From an uncultured Prevotellaceae bacterium (GTDB taxonomy: Bacteria; Bacteroidota; Bacteroidia; Bacteroidales; Bacteroidaceae), in contig CACYQO010000007.1 in NCBI GenBank assembly GCA_902776545.1, positions 1-64,000 of the forward strand: a stretch of 64,000 nucleotides of DNA. Direction: 5' to 3'. The position numbers and the translations under genes are program-made. Positions 52,903-61,551 of the stretch are shown piece by piece. The stretch's first letter is position 1. Every line of letters begins with the position of its first letter. Under the pieces are notes generated by a model. The model was not told where the DNA came from. It saw nothing but the letters and a program-made list of their open reading frames with translations, and ran no database searches.

Positions 52903-53286
52903 ATGGTAGAAATTGGAATCAAAGGCCGTCTGGAAGAGACGGTGACACCCGAGATGAGCGCCGCCCGTGTGGGCAGCGGACTGGTGGACGTATTTGCCAC
53001 CCCGATGATGATTGCATTGGTAGAGAAGACCTGCAACGAAAGCGTGCTGCCCTACCTCGACGAGGGTCAGGGTACCGTGGGCACACTGGTCAACGTAGCG
53101 CATACCGCCGCTACGCCCATCGGCATGCGTGTGTGGTGCGAGAGCGAACTGGTGGAAGTAGACCGTCGCCGGCTGGTTTTCAAAGTGAAAGCCTTCGACG
53201 AATGCGGTCCCATCGGCGAAGGCACCCACGAACGGTTCATTATTGATACAGCGAAATTCATAGAAAAAGTAAGAACTAAGAGCTAA
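52903..53286 (+). CDS. FlK-like hot-dog thioesterase family protein
   Basis: A 127-aa hot-dog fold protein. FlK-family features: the segment VFATPMMIALVEKTCNESV with Thr-Pro before the catalytic helix, GTVGTLVNVAHTAATPIGM with His, and the closing HERFIID. The Thr, Glu and His of the FlK acyl-CoA thioesterase triad seem kept. Substrate unknown. The stop codon lies inside a 14-bp terminator stem shared with the convergent fabD. Confidence 0.82.
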   Translation: MVEIGIKGRLEETVTPEMSAARVGSGLVDVFATPMMIALVEKTCNESVLPYLDEGQGTVGTLVNVAHTAATPIGMRVWCESELVEVDRRRLVFKVKAFDECGPIGEGTHERFIIDTAKFIEKVRTKS

Positions 53287-53324
53287 GAAGTGGGGGCAAC
53301 CCGCATTTCATAGCTCTTAGTTCT
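53272..53324. terminator. Long inverted repeat, bidirectional terminator
   Basis: AGAACTAAGAGCTA at 53272-53285 is complementary to 53311-53324, a 14-bp perfect stem around 25 bases. It overlaps the thioesterase stop codon and lies just beyond the fabD stop at 53343. Confidence 0.6.
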
Positions 53325-53342
53325 AACCACTTAGCTCAAAAA

Positions 53343-54221
53343 TCACTCGGCCGAGTGAGCGTTGGCGTCGGGGTTGACGCGCTTCACCATGCCCTGCAGT
53401 GCGGTGCCGGGCCCCACCTCGATAAACTCCGTGGCGCCATCCTTGAGCATGTTCTGCACGGTGTAGGTCCAGCGGACGGGCGAGGTGAGCTGCATGAGCA
53501 GGTTCTTCTTGATTTCAGCAGGGTCGCTGTGCGGCAGGGCATCGACGTTCTGGTAGCATGGGCAAACGGGACGGCGGAACTCGGTACGTTCGATGGCTTC
53601 GGCTAGCTCCACGCGGGCAGGCTCCATCAGGGGGCTGTGGAAAGCGCCACCCACCGCCAGTGGCAGGGCCTTGCCCTTGGCCTCTTTAATCTTCTCGCAG
53701 GCAGCAGCCACACCTTCGTTGGTGCCGCTGATAACCAGCTGGCCGGGACAGTTGTAGTTGGCTGGCACCACCACCTGGTCGGTGATAGATGCGCAGATAT
53801 CCTCGATGGTCTTGTCGTCGAGCTTCAGGGCAGCAGCCATAGTGGAAGGGGTTTTCTCGCAGCATTTCTGCATAGCGTTGGCGCGGGCGATGACCAGCTT
53901 GAGGCCGTCCTCGAAACTCATGGCACCGGCGGCGACAAGGGCCGAGAACTCGCCCAGCGAGTGACCGCCCACCATATCAGGCTTGAAGTTTTCGCCCATG
54001 TATTTGGCCAGAATGACCGAGTGGAGGAAGATGGCGGGCTGCGTCACCTTGGTCTGCTTCAGGTCCTCCGGCGTACCGGCAAACATAAGGTCAGTGATGC
54101 GGAAACCAATGATTTCATTGGCTTTCTCAAACATGGCGCGGCATTCTTCGTTGCCATCATAGAGATTCTTACCCATGCCCACAAACTGGGCTCCCTGTCC
54201 GGGGAAAACGTATGCTTTCAT
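53343..54221 (-). CDS. fabD: Malonyl-CoA:ACP transacylase
   Basis: A 292-aa enzyme from ATG 54221 (MKAYVFPGQGAQFVGMG). An open frame extends 41 codons further upstream, but the family start and the overlapping divergent promoter rule that out. Active-site serine GHSLGEFSALVAAG, the second conserved His in GAFHSPLM, and TxPAIFLHS/VTQPAIF are visible. It loads malonyl groups onto acyl carrier protein for fatty-acid synthesis. It stands alone, away from other fab genes. Confidence 0.95.
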   Translation of the reverse strand: MKAYVFPGQGAQFVGMGKNLYDGNEECRAMFEKANEIIGFRITDLMFAGTPEDLKQTKVTQPAIFLHSVILAKYMGENFKPDMVGGHSLGEFSALVAAGAMSFEDGLKLVIARANAMQKCCEKTPSTMAAALKLDDKTIEDICASITDQVVVPANYNCPGQLVISGTNEGVAAACEKIKEAKGKALPLAVGGAFHSPLMEPARVELAEAIERTEFRRPVCPCYQNVDALPHSDPAEIKKNLLMQLTSPVRWTYTVQNMLKDGATEFIEVGPGTALQGMVKRVNPDANAHSAE

Positions 54222-54295
54222 ATAGTTTATATTGTTCTTAATTATTAAAAAACGCAGGATTTGCGGTTTTATTTTGTCGGATGGGAAAATAGTTG

Positions 54296-54304
54296 TATTT
54301 TTGC
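54296..54304 (+). promoter_or_regulatory. Bacteroidota -7 box (TATTTTTGC)
   Basis: TATTTTTGC with TTTTG at 54272-54276 (19-base spacing), just 11 bases before the ATG of the DNA glycosylase-like gene, so the leader is very short. The same TTTTGTCGGATGG -33 context recurs upstream of sodB (60847). Confidence 0.7.
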
Positions 54305-54314
54305 ATTCGGAAAT

Positions 54315-54893
54315 ATGATACAAATTGAAAAACACCCTCTGCAACCTTTCCTGCCGCCGAATGCGCGACTGCTGATGCTTGGCAGCTTCCCACCGCCGAA
54401 GCGTCGCTGGGCAATGGACTTTTTCTATCCCAATTTCTCAAATCAGATGTGGCAGGTGTTTGGTTTGGTGTTCTTCGGCGATGCCGACCACCTGATAAAC
54501 AAAGACACTCGCACATTCAAACAATCAGACATTCAAGCGTTGCTCGAAGAACGCGGCATCGCCATCTATGACACTGCCTGTGCCGTCCGGCGCCTCTCTG
54601 GAAACGCTTCAGACAAAGATCTCCAGATTATCGAGAAGACCGATATCACGGCGTTGCTGGCACGAATTCCCTGCTGCCACGATATCGTTTGTACCGGACA
54701 GAAAAGTTTCTCCGTCCTCACCGAGGATTACGGCGTTCCAGTGCCCCAAATGGGTACCTACAACGAGTTCACCCTCGCCGACCGTCCGATGCGACTCTGG
54801 CGCATGCCCTCCTCCTCCCGCGCCTACCCCATGAAGCTGGACGAGAAAGCCAAATATTACCACAAAATGATGAAAACAATCGGAATATTATGA
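54315..54893 (+). CDS. Uracil-DNA glycosylase superfamily protein
   Basis: A 192-aa protein from ATG 54315. The segment PPNARLLMLGSFPPPKRRWAMDFFYPN is the GxxPG-like motif 1 of Mug/TDG-type glycosylases, and the closing SSSRAYPM with the helix KAKYYHKMMK corresponds to the C-terminal motif. It probably removes uracil or mismatched bases. The next gene overlaps it by four bases. Confidence 0.78.
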   Translation: MIQIEKHPLQPFLPPNARLLMLGSFPPPKRRWAMDFFYPNFSNQMWQVFGLVFFGDADHLINKDTRTFKQSDIQALLEERGIAIYDTACAVRRLSGNASDKDLQIIEKTDITALLARIPCCHDIVCTGQKSFSVLTEDYGVPVPQMGTYNEFTLADRPMRLWRMPSSSRAYPMKLDEKAKYYHKMMKTIGIL

Positions 54894-55558
54894 CACTACA
54901 GGAAGCCATCGCCGCACGGCATTCGGTGCGGCAGTATCAGGAAAAGCCCATTGAGGCGAGCATTATCGAGCGACTCAACGAAGAAATTGACCTTTGTAAT
55001 CGGGAGGGTAATTTGCACATACAGTTGGTCGCCAACGAGCCGAAAGCCTTTGCCGGAGGAATGGCCAAGTATGGCAAGTTCAGGGGTGTGAGCAACTACC
55101 TCGCGATGGTGGCCCCCAAAGGGGCCGACGAGTCCATCGGCTACTACGGCGAACGCCTCGTGCTGCTGGCGCAGACGCTGGGACTCAACAGTTGCTGGGT
55201 AGGCCTCTCGTTCCGCAAACAGCCCGACAAGTACACAATTGCCGACGGAGAAAAACTCCATTGCGTCATCGCCCTCGGCTACGGCGCCAACCAAGGGGTG
55301 CAGCACCCCATGCGCCCGATGGAAAAATTCGTAATAGCCAATGGCCCGTTGCCCGACTGGTTCCGTCGTGGTATGGAGGCTGCCCTGTTGGCTCCCACCG
55401 CAGTAAATCAACAGAAATTCGAGTTTGAACTTATCAACGACCACACCGTCGCCACCCGTGCCCGCTTCACCATGATAGGTTACGGCAAGATGGATCTCGG
55501 CATCGCGAAGTACCACTTCGAAGTCGCCGCCGGCAAAGAGAATTTCACATGGAAATAA
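54890..55558 (+). CDS. Nitroreductase family protein
   Basis: A 222-aa FMN enzyme from ATG 54890 (MTLQEAIAARHSVRQYQ). The RHSVRQY motif binds FMN phosphate; LVLLAQTLGLNSCWVGL and a C-terminal LAPTAVNQQKFEF (here in the second half) are family features. It reduces nitro compounds or quinones with NAD(P)H. The ORF overlaps the glycosylase stop codon (ATGA) and the DUF1294 gene by 10 bp. Confidence 0.88.
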   Translation: MTLQEAIAARHSVRQYQEKPIEASIIERLNEEIDLCNREGNLHIQLVANEPKAFAGGMAKYGKFRGVSNYLAMVAPKGADESIGYYGERLVLLAQTLGLNSCWVGLSFRKQPDKYTIADGEKLHCVIALGYGANQGVQHPMRPMEKFVIANGPLPDWFRRGMEAALLAPTAVNQQKFEFELINDHTVATRARFTMIGYGKMDLGIAKYHFEVAAGKENFTWK

Positions 55559-55851
55559 CCTACATCATAGTATATTACCTCATTTCCGTTAACGTGCTGA
55601 CCTTCCTCGCTTTTGGCATCGACAAATGGAAAGCCGTCCATAACGGCCATAAAAACAAGCACCTTCCGCGCCGCATCCCCGAGGTCTCGCTACTCTTCCT
55701 CGCCCTTCTCGGCGGCTCCCCGGCCGCACTTCTCGCCATGCTCCTTTTCCGCCACAAGACACAGCACAAGAAATTCCGTTACGGTGTACCAGCCATCCTG
55801 CTCGTACAAGTGGCTCTAGCAGTGATTTTATATAGAACGGATAGTTATTAA
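55549..55851 (+). CDS. DUF1294 membrane protein
   Basis: A 100-aa protein with three TM helices and the DUF1294 pattern: FLAFGIDKWKAV near the start, RRIPEVSLLFLALLGGSPAAL in the middle, and FRHKTQHKKFRYGVPA near the end. Function is unknown. It overlaps the nitroreductase gene by 10 bp. Confidence 0.88.
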   Translation: MEITYIIVYYLISVNVLTFLAFGIDKWKAVHNGHKNKHLPRRIPEVSLLFLALLGGSPAALLAMLLFRHKTQHKKFRYGVPAILLVQVALAVILYRTDSY

Positions 55852-55943
55852 ACAAAAGCAACTGAAGCTACTGGCGTTTCAAAAAAGCCAGTACCTTTGC
55901 AAACTGAATAGATATACAGGCACCGCTTTGTTTCTTCCATAAT

Positions 55944-56657
55944 TTAATACCATTCGTTTGGTTCAAAAAACTCAGTAAGGTACCATCGTCCATCTACTCT
56001 TGTAAACGTGTAACGGCACAAAATATCATTACCTATTGTTTCTACATAAATAGCCTTATTCTCCTGCAATTCCTCCCACGAATATATCATTTGTCGATGA
56101 CCCACTAACTGTTTACCCATATAAATAGGAGTTATATTGAAATAGAATTGAAAATCATAACATTCTATATGTTTAAAATTATCCAATTCTATTTTGCTTA
56201 AAGAAACTCTACTCTTAAAAAAAGAGTCATCCGAAAGTATATGGCAAATAAAACATCTAAATGGCTCTTTTCCTTGATTACAGTCTGCCTTTTCAGACAA
56301 GAAAAGACGGTAATTATCAATGGCTTTGTATGGGAACGGATTCCTCCAGCCAAATTTTCCATTGATTGATTCGTTGTAATTTTTATATTTTGCCGGAGAT
56401 TCAGGGATTTCATCATACAGATAAAGCATTTTTATAGCATCCTCAAAACTCTGCATTTCCGCATAGTTATTTTCATTAATGCAACCACAATCGTTAGTTG
56501 TGTTACTATTCATTTCATTCGTAGAGTCATTGCTTATTTCATTGCTGTATCCCTGTCCATTTTTTGTTGTAAACCATACAATGAACAAAACGGCAACAAT
56601 TGATGCGATAACAATTATCCCTATTTTCAGTCTTTTATTGAATACGCTATTATCCAT
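55944..56657 (-). CDS. Membrane-anchored hypothetical protein, possibly DUF4348-like
   Basis: A 237-aa protein with one TM helix (residues about 11-30), a low-complexity Asn/Ser/Thr-rich stretch, then a domain with FRCFICHILSDDSFFKSRVSLSK and RYTFTRVDGRWYLTEFFEPNEWY. The latter resembles NTF2-like/DUF4348 proteins of Bacteroidota. The role is unknown. It is three bases after a glycosylase-like gene and shares its AT-rich composition, so the two and the next gene may have been acquired together. Confidence 0.5.
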   Translation of the reverse strand: MDNSVFNKRLKIGIIVIASIVAVLFIVWFTTKNGQGYSNEISNDSTNEMNSNTTNDCGCINENNYAEMQSFEDAIKMLYLYDEIPESPAKYKNYNESINGKFGWRNPFPYKAIDNYRLFLSEKADCNQGKEPFRCFICHILSDDSFFKSRVSLSKIELDNFKHIECYDFQFYFNITPIYMGKQLVGHRQMIYSWEELQENKAIYVETIGNDILCRYTFTRVDGRWYLTEFFEPNEWY

Positions 56658-56660
56658 GTC

Positions 56661-57371
56661 TTATTTGTTTTTTGGGAAATATTTCTTGAGTGCTTCAATA
56701 AGAGTATCAACATACTCTTGGCCTTTGCGGGCTGGGTGATAGGCATCGAAGAGATATCGGTTACCTCTTCTATACACATCTATCCAACCTGAGAAATTGT
56801 AAATCTTCTCAAGACCCAGCTTTTCGAAGTCATTTTTGAAATGTTCAAAAGTGTAACCAAAGATTATGACATCGGGGTTGTATGTCTCAATCTGTCTATC
56901 AAGAATAGTCTTCCATTGATTATAACATTGCTTAATTCCAGCCTTGCTTGACGTATGATAACCAGGCATCTTACTGACATTCAAGTAGGCGATGTTTTGC
57001 ATTACCTTAGCCATGTCTTTTTTGTTGCGAATGTAGTCCATATCATTATACTTCAGACCGTTCTGGTAACCATACATCACATAAATAATTTGCTGCCATG
57101 AAGGTATCTTGCCAACACCTTCAAAATCGTTTCTGAAAGATTCTTCTACAATAGACCATCCACCTCCTGCCAGTTTCCCATCTGAACATTGGTCGTTAGG
57201 TTCTTTGAGAATCCACATTACTTTGGGATTAGAATTCAAATACCCTTCGAAATTGCATACCCCGTCCGTTATGGGTTGCATCGTTTTCTCGTTGAATCCA
57301 AGTTCTTTAGCACGGGCATAGATGGACTCCGTGATTTCATTCTGTACTTTTTCAAGTTCTTTTGCATCCAT
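56661..57371 (-). CDS. Uracil-DNA glycosylase-fold hypothetical protein
   Basis: A 236-aa soluble protein. The N-terminal LNSNPKVMWILKEPND corresponds to the first strand and GxxP-like motif of UDG-fold proteins, VIIFGYTFEHFKNDF lies in the middle, and AYHPARKGQEY near the end to the HP-containing motif 2. It may be a glycosylase or a related base-flipping protein. It is AT-rich and lies in a small minus-strand group without recognisable mobile genes. Confidence 0.6.
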   Translation of the reverse strand: MDAKELEKVQNEITESIYARAKELGFNEKTMQPITDGVCNFEGYLNSNPKVMWILKEPNDQCSDGKLAGGGWSIVEESFRNDFEGVGKIPSWQQIIYVMYGYQNGLKYNDMDYIRNKKDMAKVMQNIAYLNVSKMPGYHTSSKAGIKQCYNQWKTILDRQIETYNPDVIIFGYTFEHFKNDFEKLGLEKIYNFSGWIDVYRRGNRYLFDAYHPARKGQEYVDTLIEALKKYFPKNK

Positions 57372-57473
57372 AAAAAAATGTTTTTAAAGTGATAATATTT
57401 TTATTTGAACAAAAGTAGGACTCGTAATAACTTGTATGACTCAATACCTTATAATTAAATATGTAAATAATCT

Positions 57474-57875
57474 CTAATTAATAATACCATCTGCGTCATT
57501 ACTTTCAGATTCTCCAATAGTGATAATCTCTTCGGGCTCTTCTTCAGCTCCAATTGACTCTGAATTAAGATCAAGCGTTGAGGTTTGTTCGCTTTCTGCA
57601 TTGGAGTTTTCTTTATAAGTTTCTTGTTTTATCGCACTAGTGGTTGTTATCCTATCCTTTTTTAATTGTTTTTTTTCTTTTCTCGAAACTTGTTCTGTTT
57701 TAAAATCACTCTTGTTATTATCTTCAGATTCTCCACCTTCTTTTTTGGCTATTCCCACAAAAATGAGAATTGCAATTATCGTAGTGAGACAACCTCCCCT
57801 CCTGTGTTTTTTATATTCATCATCTGTCAACCATGCCCAGTGTCCATCTTCTAGTTTTACAAAATGTTTTGCCAT
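57474..57875 (-). CDS. Hypothetical protein with one TM segment and acidic tail
   Basis: A 133-aa protein. The N-terminal FVKLEDGHWAWLTDDEYKKHRRGGCLTTI is followed by a TM helix (about residues 33-43) and a long charged, Ser/Glu-rich tail without structure. No family is recognised. It lies about 100 bases upstream of the glycosylase-like gene in the same direction. Confidence 0.5.
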   Translation of the reverse strand: MAKHFVKLEDGHWAWLTDDEYKKHRRGGCLTTIIAILIFVGIAKKEGGESEDNNKSDFKTEQVSRKEKKQLKKDRITTTSAIKQETYKENSNAESEQTSTLDLNSESIGAEEEPEEIITIGESESNDADGIIN

Positions 57876-58235
57876 TTCACTTTTGTAGCGGTTTTATACT
57901 GTTGCCCCGTCAGTTTTATAATGATTAAACAATATCGGTTTCCATCCATTAAGCCAGAAGCCGATGTTCCGATAAGGGGCAAAAAAGGCGTAAATGCATT
58001 TCCGATTTCCCCTTATTCACATAACAGGTGCTGGTAGAACCTATGGAACAAATAAGGTACGAAATGATTCACGCCACTGCATGAACCCTCCGCATCCCAT
58101 TCCCGTTCCATATAAGTTACCAGCTTTGTTATGTGGGAACAAGAGCGTCAGCTCAATATGATGTCTTTACAATTTTGCTTGCTACATAAGCATCGGTTTT
58201 AAGTTGTTGTATATCGTTTTGAGAATTTGTTCTAT
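57876..58235. other. Gene-free stretch
   Basis: About 360 bases without a supportable gene. Weak inverted repeats are visible (CCTTATT with AATAAGG near 58010-58055, and CACATAAC with GTTATGTG near 58018-58137). No promoter or tRNA is seen. Confidence 0.4.
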
Positions 58236-58412
58236 TTACAATGCTAGCGACGACATGGCCTGCTTGGCGGGAATGCGCTGGATGGTGCCTTCCATGGTTT
58301 GTACGACGACACATTCATTATGCAGGGTCTTCTCCTGTAACATACGCTCCTCGGCCAACTGCAGCCCTCGGTCTATCTTATCTTGCAAATCCAGTATTTC
58401 TTTCTCAGACAT
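58236..58412 (-). CDS. Small conserved protein, 58 aa
   Basis: Reading the minus strand from ATG 58412 gives a 58-residue protein: SEKEILDLQDKIDRGLQLAEERMLQEK, then CVVVQTMEGTIQRIPAKQAM. Small Bacteroidales proteins of this form (KKID-x-G-x-x-LA at the start, a short beta segment at the end) are familiar to me as conserved hypotheticals. A promoter-like TATCTTTGC in the minus direction (complement of GCAAAGATA, 58431-58439) lies just upstream, which supports it. Confidence 0.6.
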   Translation of the reverse strand: MSEKEILDLQDKIDRGLQLAEERMLQEKTLHNECVVVQTMEGTIQRIPAKQAMSSLAL

Positions 58413-58501
58413 AATTCATTATTTCAATTTGCAAAGATACACACTTATTTTGATTTGACCAAAATTATTTTTCCGAGGCTGTTGGATTTCAGAAAAAGTC
58501 G

Positions 58502-58510
58502 TACTTTTGC
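58502..58510 (+). promoter_or_regulatory. Bacteroidota -7 box (TACTTTTGC)
   Basis: TACTTTTGC with TTG at 58482-58484 (17-base spacing), 13 bases before the ATG of the 759-aa protein gene. Confidence 0.7.
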
Positions 58511-58522
58511 AATCCGAAAAGT

Positions 58523-60802
58523 ATGAATAAGAAATTCCATAAAACACTCCTCTGGCTGGTTGCCGTTTTGGCAATCATTGGGGTGGGTGTGTTCGTGCTG
58601 TCGCGGACGTCGCTGGGGGAGAGGGTGAAACGGGAGAGTGCGAAGTTGTTCGATTACGAATATATCCCAAATCAGGATGTGGAGATTGACAGCACGACGG
58701 CGGCAGTTACGGTAGATTCGATTTATAAGGACTTCCGGAAGAAGTTCCGGTTTCATTATCAGACCATCGGGATGGCGTCGTTCGCGGACAGCAGCCGCAT
58801 GATTCTGCTCTCCGACATCCCGCCGCATTTCGAGACAGACTCCATCGCGCCTATCTTCGCCAAGTTCACACACAGGACGGAACTGCGCAAACATCCCATC
58901 GGCTACGATGGATATACCTCAGACGTTATCATCTTGCTTGGCAACGCCACGCAGGAGAACTGCGATCGCCTCATAAAACGCTTAAGCAAAGAGCTCTTCT
59001 TTAGCGACTACAAACCCGTGGTGATGGCGCTGCCAGCGGAAGAGAAACGCCAGTATTTCGCCCAGGAGAACATCGACTACCAAATCACCCTCAACGAGTT
59101 CAATACCTGGTTTATGGAGGAGGGCGAAGGGTTCGTCCATTTTGACGACACCAATATGGTACTGACTGTCTCCGACCTCTTTGCACAGAAAGCACGCGGT
59201 GTCTACTTCAGCCAGCAGCCAGGTTTCGTGGCATGGGCCATCGCGAAAGATACCGATATCGCCCCACAGATAAAGGACATCCGCCAATTCACGCTGGATG
59301 CCGACATCATCCTCGGCGCCCTCGCCGACAGCAGCACACTGGCGATTATCGGCCGCGAACGACAAGCGCCGCTCCACGAACTGCCACCATTGCAGGTAGA
59401 AAGCATCCTCTTGCTGGCCTCCACTACCGAAAAAGAGCTGTCGCAGAGCCTTGATATCAACGATCTTATGGCCGGTAAGATGAACAACGGGCGCGACTGG
59501 TGCCCCACTTACCTCAGCCGTGAGCTGGAAAACACCGAGTTTGGCGACCTGATGACCATCACCGACGTGCTACTGAAAGACTGGTCGGAACGCGGCACCA
59601 TCCAGGAAAGCTACTACCGCTACCCCGAGCCCGGCTACTACCCCTTCGACCGTCCGCTCTTCCGCAAGCTGGGTCTCAACGAACTCGTCTACAACTGGAA
59701 CACCGCTGGCGCGATGTACGCCATCGACCGTGAAGGATACACAATTTATACACTTGGAAGAACCGGCTCGTTGCCCGTGAGCTACTTCAACTCGCAGGAG
59801 CGCAGCCAGTCGATAGGCTACCGCTACGAGAGCCAGGCCTACCACTACTTCGCCACCCTCGGCTGCACCGACCTCGCCCGCGTGGTGCAGTACACAGCCC
59901 TCTACCAGCTCTTCATCGACAACAATATCAGCTATTCAGGCAACACCTACCCCTCGTTCCCCGCGAACAAGCCCTTCCTGCTCTACAAGCCCACGACGGA
60001 GCTGCTCAACAAAATCAAAGACCTCAGCAGCGAGGAGATTGCCCTACTGGCCGATAGCCTCGCGCAGCGCAGTTTCCGCAGTTACCAGAGGGAGCAGGTC
60101 GACAAGCAACTGCGCGAGAATGAGCAACAGCATAACATAACCTACAGCAATGAGAATATCGACGCTATCTACCAAAATGTGCATCGTGATACGCGAGCTA
60201 ACTTCAGCCGCAACTTTCAGGAGGCGAAGAGTATGCTGGGCGGCCTCAGCGAAGAGCGGTTCAAGCAACTGGCGCGGTACCTCTCCTACCCCCGAGGAAT
60301 AAAGATTCATGACCAAGAAAGCTACAACACCTACCTCCGTGCCCGTCGCATCAACCAACTTATGCGCGAGGTGGGCAAGAATAACCTCGACCTGCTGGGG
60401 ATGGACCTCGCCAACGTGAAGAATTGGTATGCCGCCAACCTGTCGGGCAACGCGGGCCGCTACCTGAAGACCTCGTCGCTCATCGTCACCTACAACGACC
60501 TACTCACCACCGGCGGCCACAACCTTTCCTCTCGCATCAGTCGTGTGAACTCCATGACCAACTACAAGCACACCCGCAACTATACCCCCACCGACTACGA
60601 GCGCCCCGCCACTACCGAACCTGCCCCAACCACCACGAAACCATCCGCCGACAAGCCCGCCCAGAAGCAGTCGAACACTCATAAAACCAGGCAATCAAAC
60701 AATAACTCAAGCAATCAAACTACCAAACAATCAAGCAATCAAAAAGTTCGCACCCGCACCTCCGTCATCTCCTCCGCTCCACGCCGGACAAGAGGCTTGT
60801 GA
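58523..60802 (+). CDS. Large membrane-anchored hypothetical protein
   Basis: A 759-aa protein with one N-terminal TM helix (residues 9-27) and a large extracytoplasmic domain. Segments such as FADSSRMILLSDIPPHFETD, DVIILLGNATQENC and YASSLPVSYFNSQERSQS show a mixed fold. A helical region follows (residues 500-660). The last 90 residues are low-complexity Thr/Ser/Asn/Gln/Lys. No catalytic motif or named domain is recognised. It appears monocistronic and is followed closely by the sodB promoter. Confidence 0.6.
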   Translation: MNKKFHKTLLWLVAVLAIIGVGVFVLSRTSLGERVKRESAKLFDYEYIPNQDVEIDSTTAAVTVDSIYKDFRKKFRFHYQTIGMASFADSSRMILLSDIPPHFETDSIAPIFAKFTHRTELRKHPIGYDGYTSDVIILLGNATQENCDRLIKRLSKELFFSDYKPVVMALPAEEKRQYFAQENIDYQITLNEFNTWFMEEGEGFVHFDDTNMVLTVSDLFAQKARGVYFSQQPGFVAWAIAKDTDIAPQIKDIRQFTLDADIILGALADSSTLAIIGRERQAPLHELPPLQVESILLLASTTEKELSQSLDINDLMAGKMNNGRDWCPTYLSRELENTEFGDLMTITDVLLKDWSERGTIQESYYRYPEPGYYPFDRPLFRKLGLNELVYNWNTAGAMYAIDREGYTIYTLGRTGSLPVSYFNSQERSQSIGYRYESQAYHYFATLGCTDLARVVQYTALYQLFIDNNISYSGNTYPSFPANKPFLLYKPTTELLNKIKDLSSEEIALLADSLAQRSFRSYQREQVDKQLRENEQQHNITYSNENIDAIYQNVHRDTRANFSRNFQEAKSMLGGLSEERFKQLARYLSYPRGIKIHDQESYNTYLRARRINQLMREVGKNNLDLLGMDLANVKNWYAANLSGNAGRYLKTSSLIVTYNDLLTTGGHNLSSRISRVNSMTNYKHTRNYTPTDYERPATTEPAPTTTKPSADKPAQKQSNTHKTRQSNNNSSNQTTKQSSNQKVRTRTSVISSAPRRTRGL

Positions 60803-60870
60803 AAACCTCCTCCACTGGGAACAGTCCACCCTTTTCTGAAAATAAATTTTGTCGGATGGAGAAAAGTTTG

Positions 60871-60879
60871 TACCTTTGC
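60871..60879 (+). promoter_or_regulatory. sodB: Bacteroidota -7 box (TACCTTTGC) of sodB
   Basis: TACCTTTGC with TTTTG at 60847-60851 (19-base spacing). The leader to ATG 60955 is about 70 bases. Confidence 0.75.
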
Positions 60880-60954
60880 ACTCTAAAATATAAATATAAA
60901 ATTATTGGATTATGAACCGAAGGTCGCGAATACCTTCTAAATAAAACAAGTACT

Positions 60955-61551
60955 ATGAGCAAAGACTTGATACCTGTCAACGGACAATTTGCAATTCCCA
61001 CGCTGGGCTATGATAATTTAGGAGATGTGATTAGCAAAGAGACCCTCTCGTTCCACCATGGGAAGCACCTGAAGGCCTACGTCGACAACCTCAACAAATT
61101 GCTGCCGGGCAGCGGGTTGGAGAACCTGCCGCTGACCGAAGTGGTAAAAAAGGCCGAAGACGGCATGTTTAACAATGCTGGACAGGTACTGAACCACGCC
61201 TTGTATTTTGAGCAGTTCAGCAACAGTCCTCGCCCGATGGGAGAAAAACTCGAACAGCTGATAGTAAGAGATTTCGGTAGTGTGGAAGCCTTCAAAAAGG
61301 AGTTCGAGACCAAAGGTGCCACACTCTTTGGCAGCGGCTGGGTGTGGCTCAGCGTCGACAAGGAGGGCAAACTGGTCATCACGCAGCAGAAAAACGCCGA
61401 AAACCCTGTCACCATGGGCCTTACTCCCCTGCTGACCTTCGACGTCTGGGAGCACGCCTATTACCTCGACTACCAGAACCGCCGCGCCGACCATCTCGCC
61501 GCACTGTGGCAAATCATTGACTGGCCCATCGTTGAAGCTCGCTTATGTTAG
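60955..61551 (+). CDS. sodB: Superoxide dismutase (Fe/Mn)
   Basis: A 198-aa enzyme. Metal ligands fit the Fe/Mn family: His34 ([13 protein letters not shown]), His81 ([13 protein letters not shown]), Asp163 and His167 ([15 protein letters not shown]). [12 protein letters not shown] is also typical. It detoxifies superoxide, as in aerotolerant anaerobes of this group; metal choice cannot be decided from sequence. The following comM gene overlaps its end by seven bases. Confidence 0.95.
   Translation: MSKDLIPVNGQFAIPTLGYDNLGDVISKETLSFHHGKHLKAYVDNLNKLLPGSGLENLPLTEVVKKAEDGMFNNAGQVLNHALYFEQFSNSPRPMGEKLEQLIVRDFGSVEAFKKEFETKGATLFGSGWVWLSVDKEGKLVITQQKNAENPVTMGLTPLLTFDVWEHAYYLDYQNRRADHLAALWQIIDWPIVEARLC

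Noticed and set aside
54222-54344. 41-codon N-terminal extension of fabD
   Set aside because: FabD proteins begin at MKAYVFPGQG; the extension runs over the divergent promoter of the next gene.
54689-54889. N-terminal extension of the nitroreductase frame
   Set aside because: It reads the glycosylase gene out of frame; the family start is MTLQEAIAARHS at 54890.
55886-55900. TACCTTTGC promoter-like box on the plus strand at about 55891
   Set aside because: It points into the 3' end of a minus-strand gene with no plus-strand gene behind it; an antisense RNA is possible but nothing else supports it.
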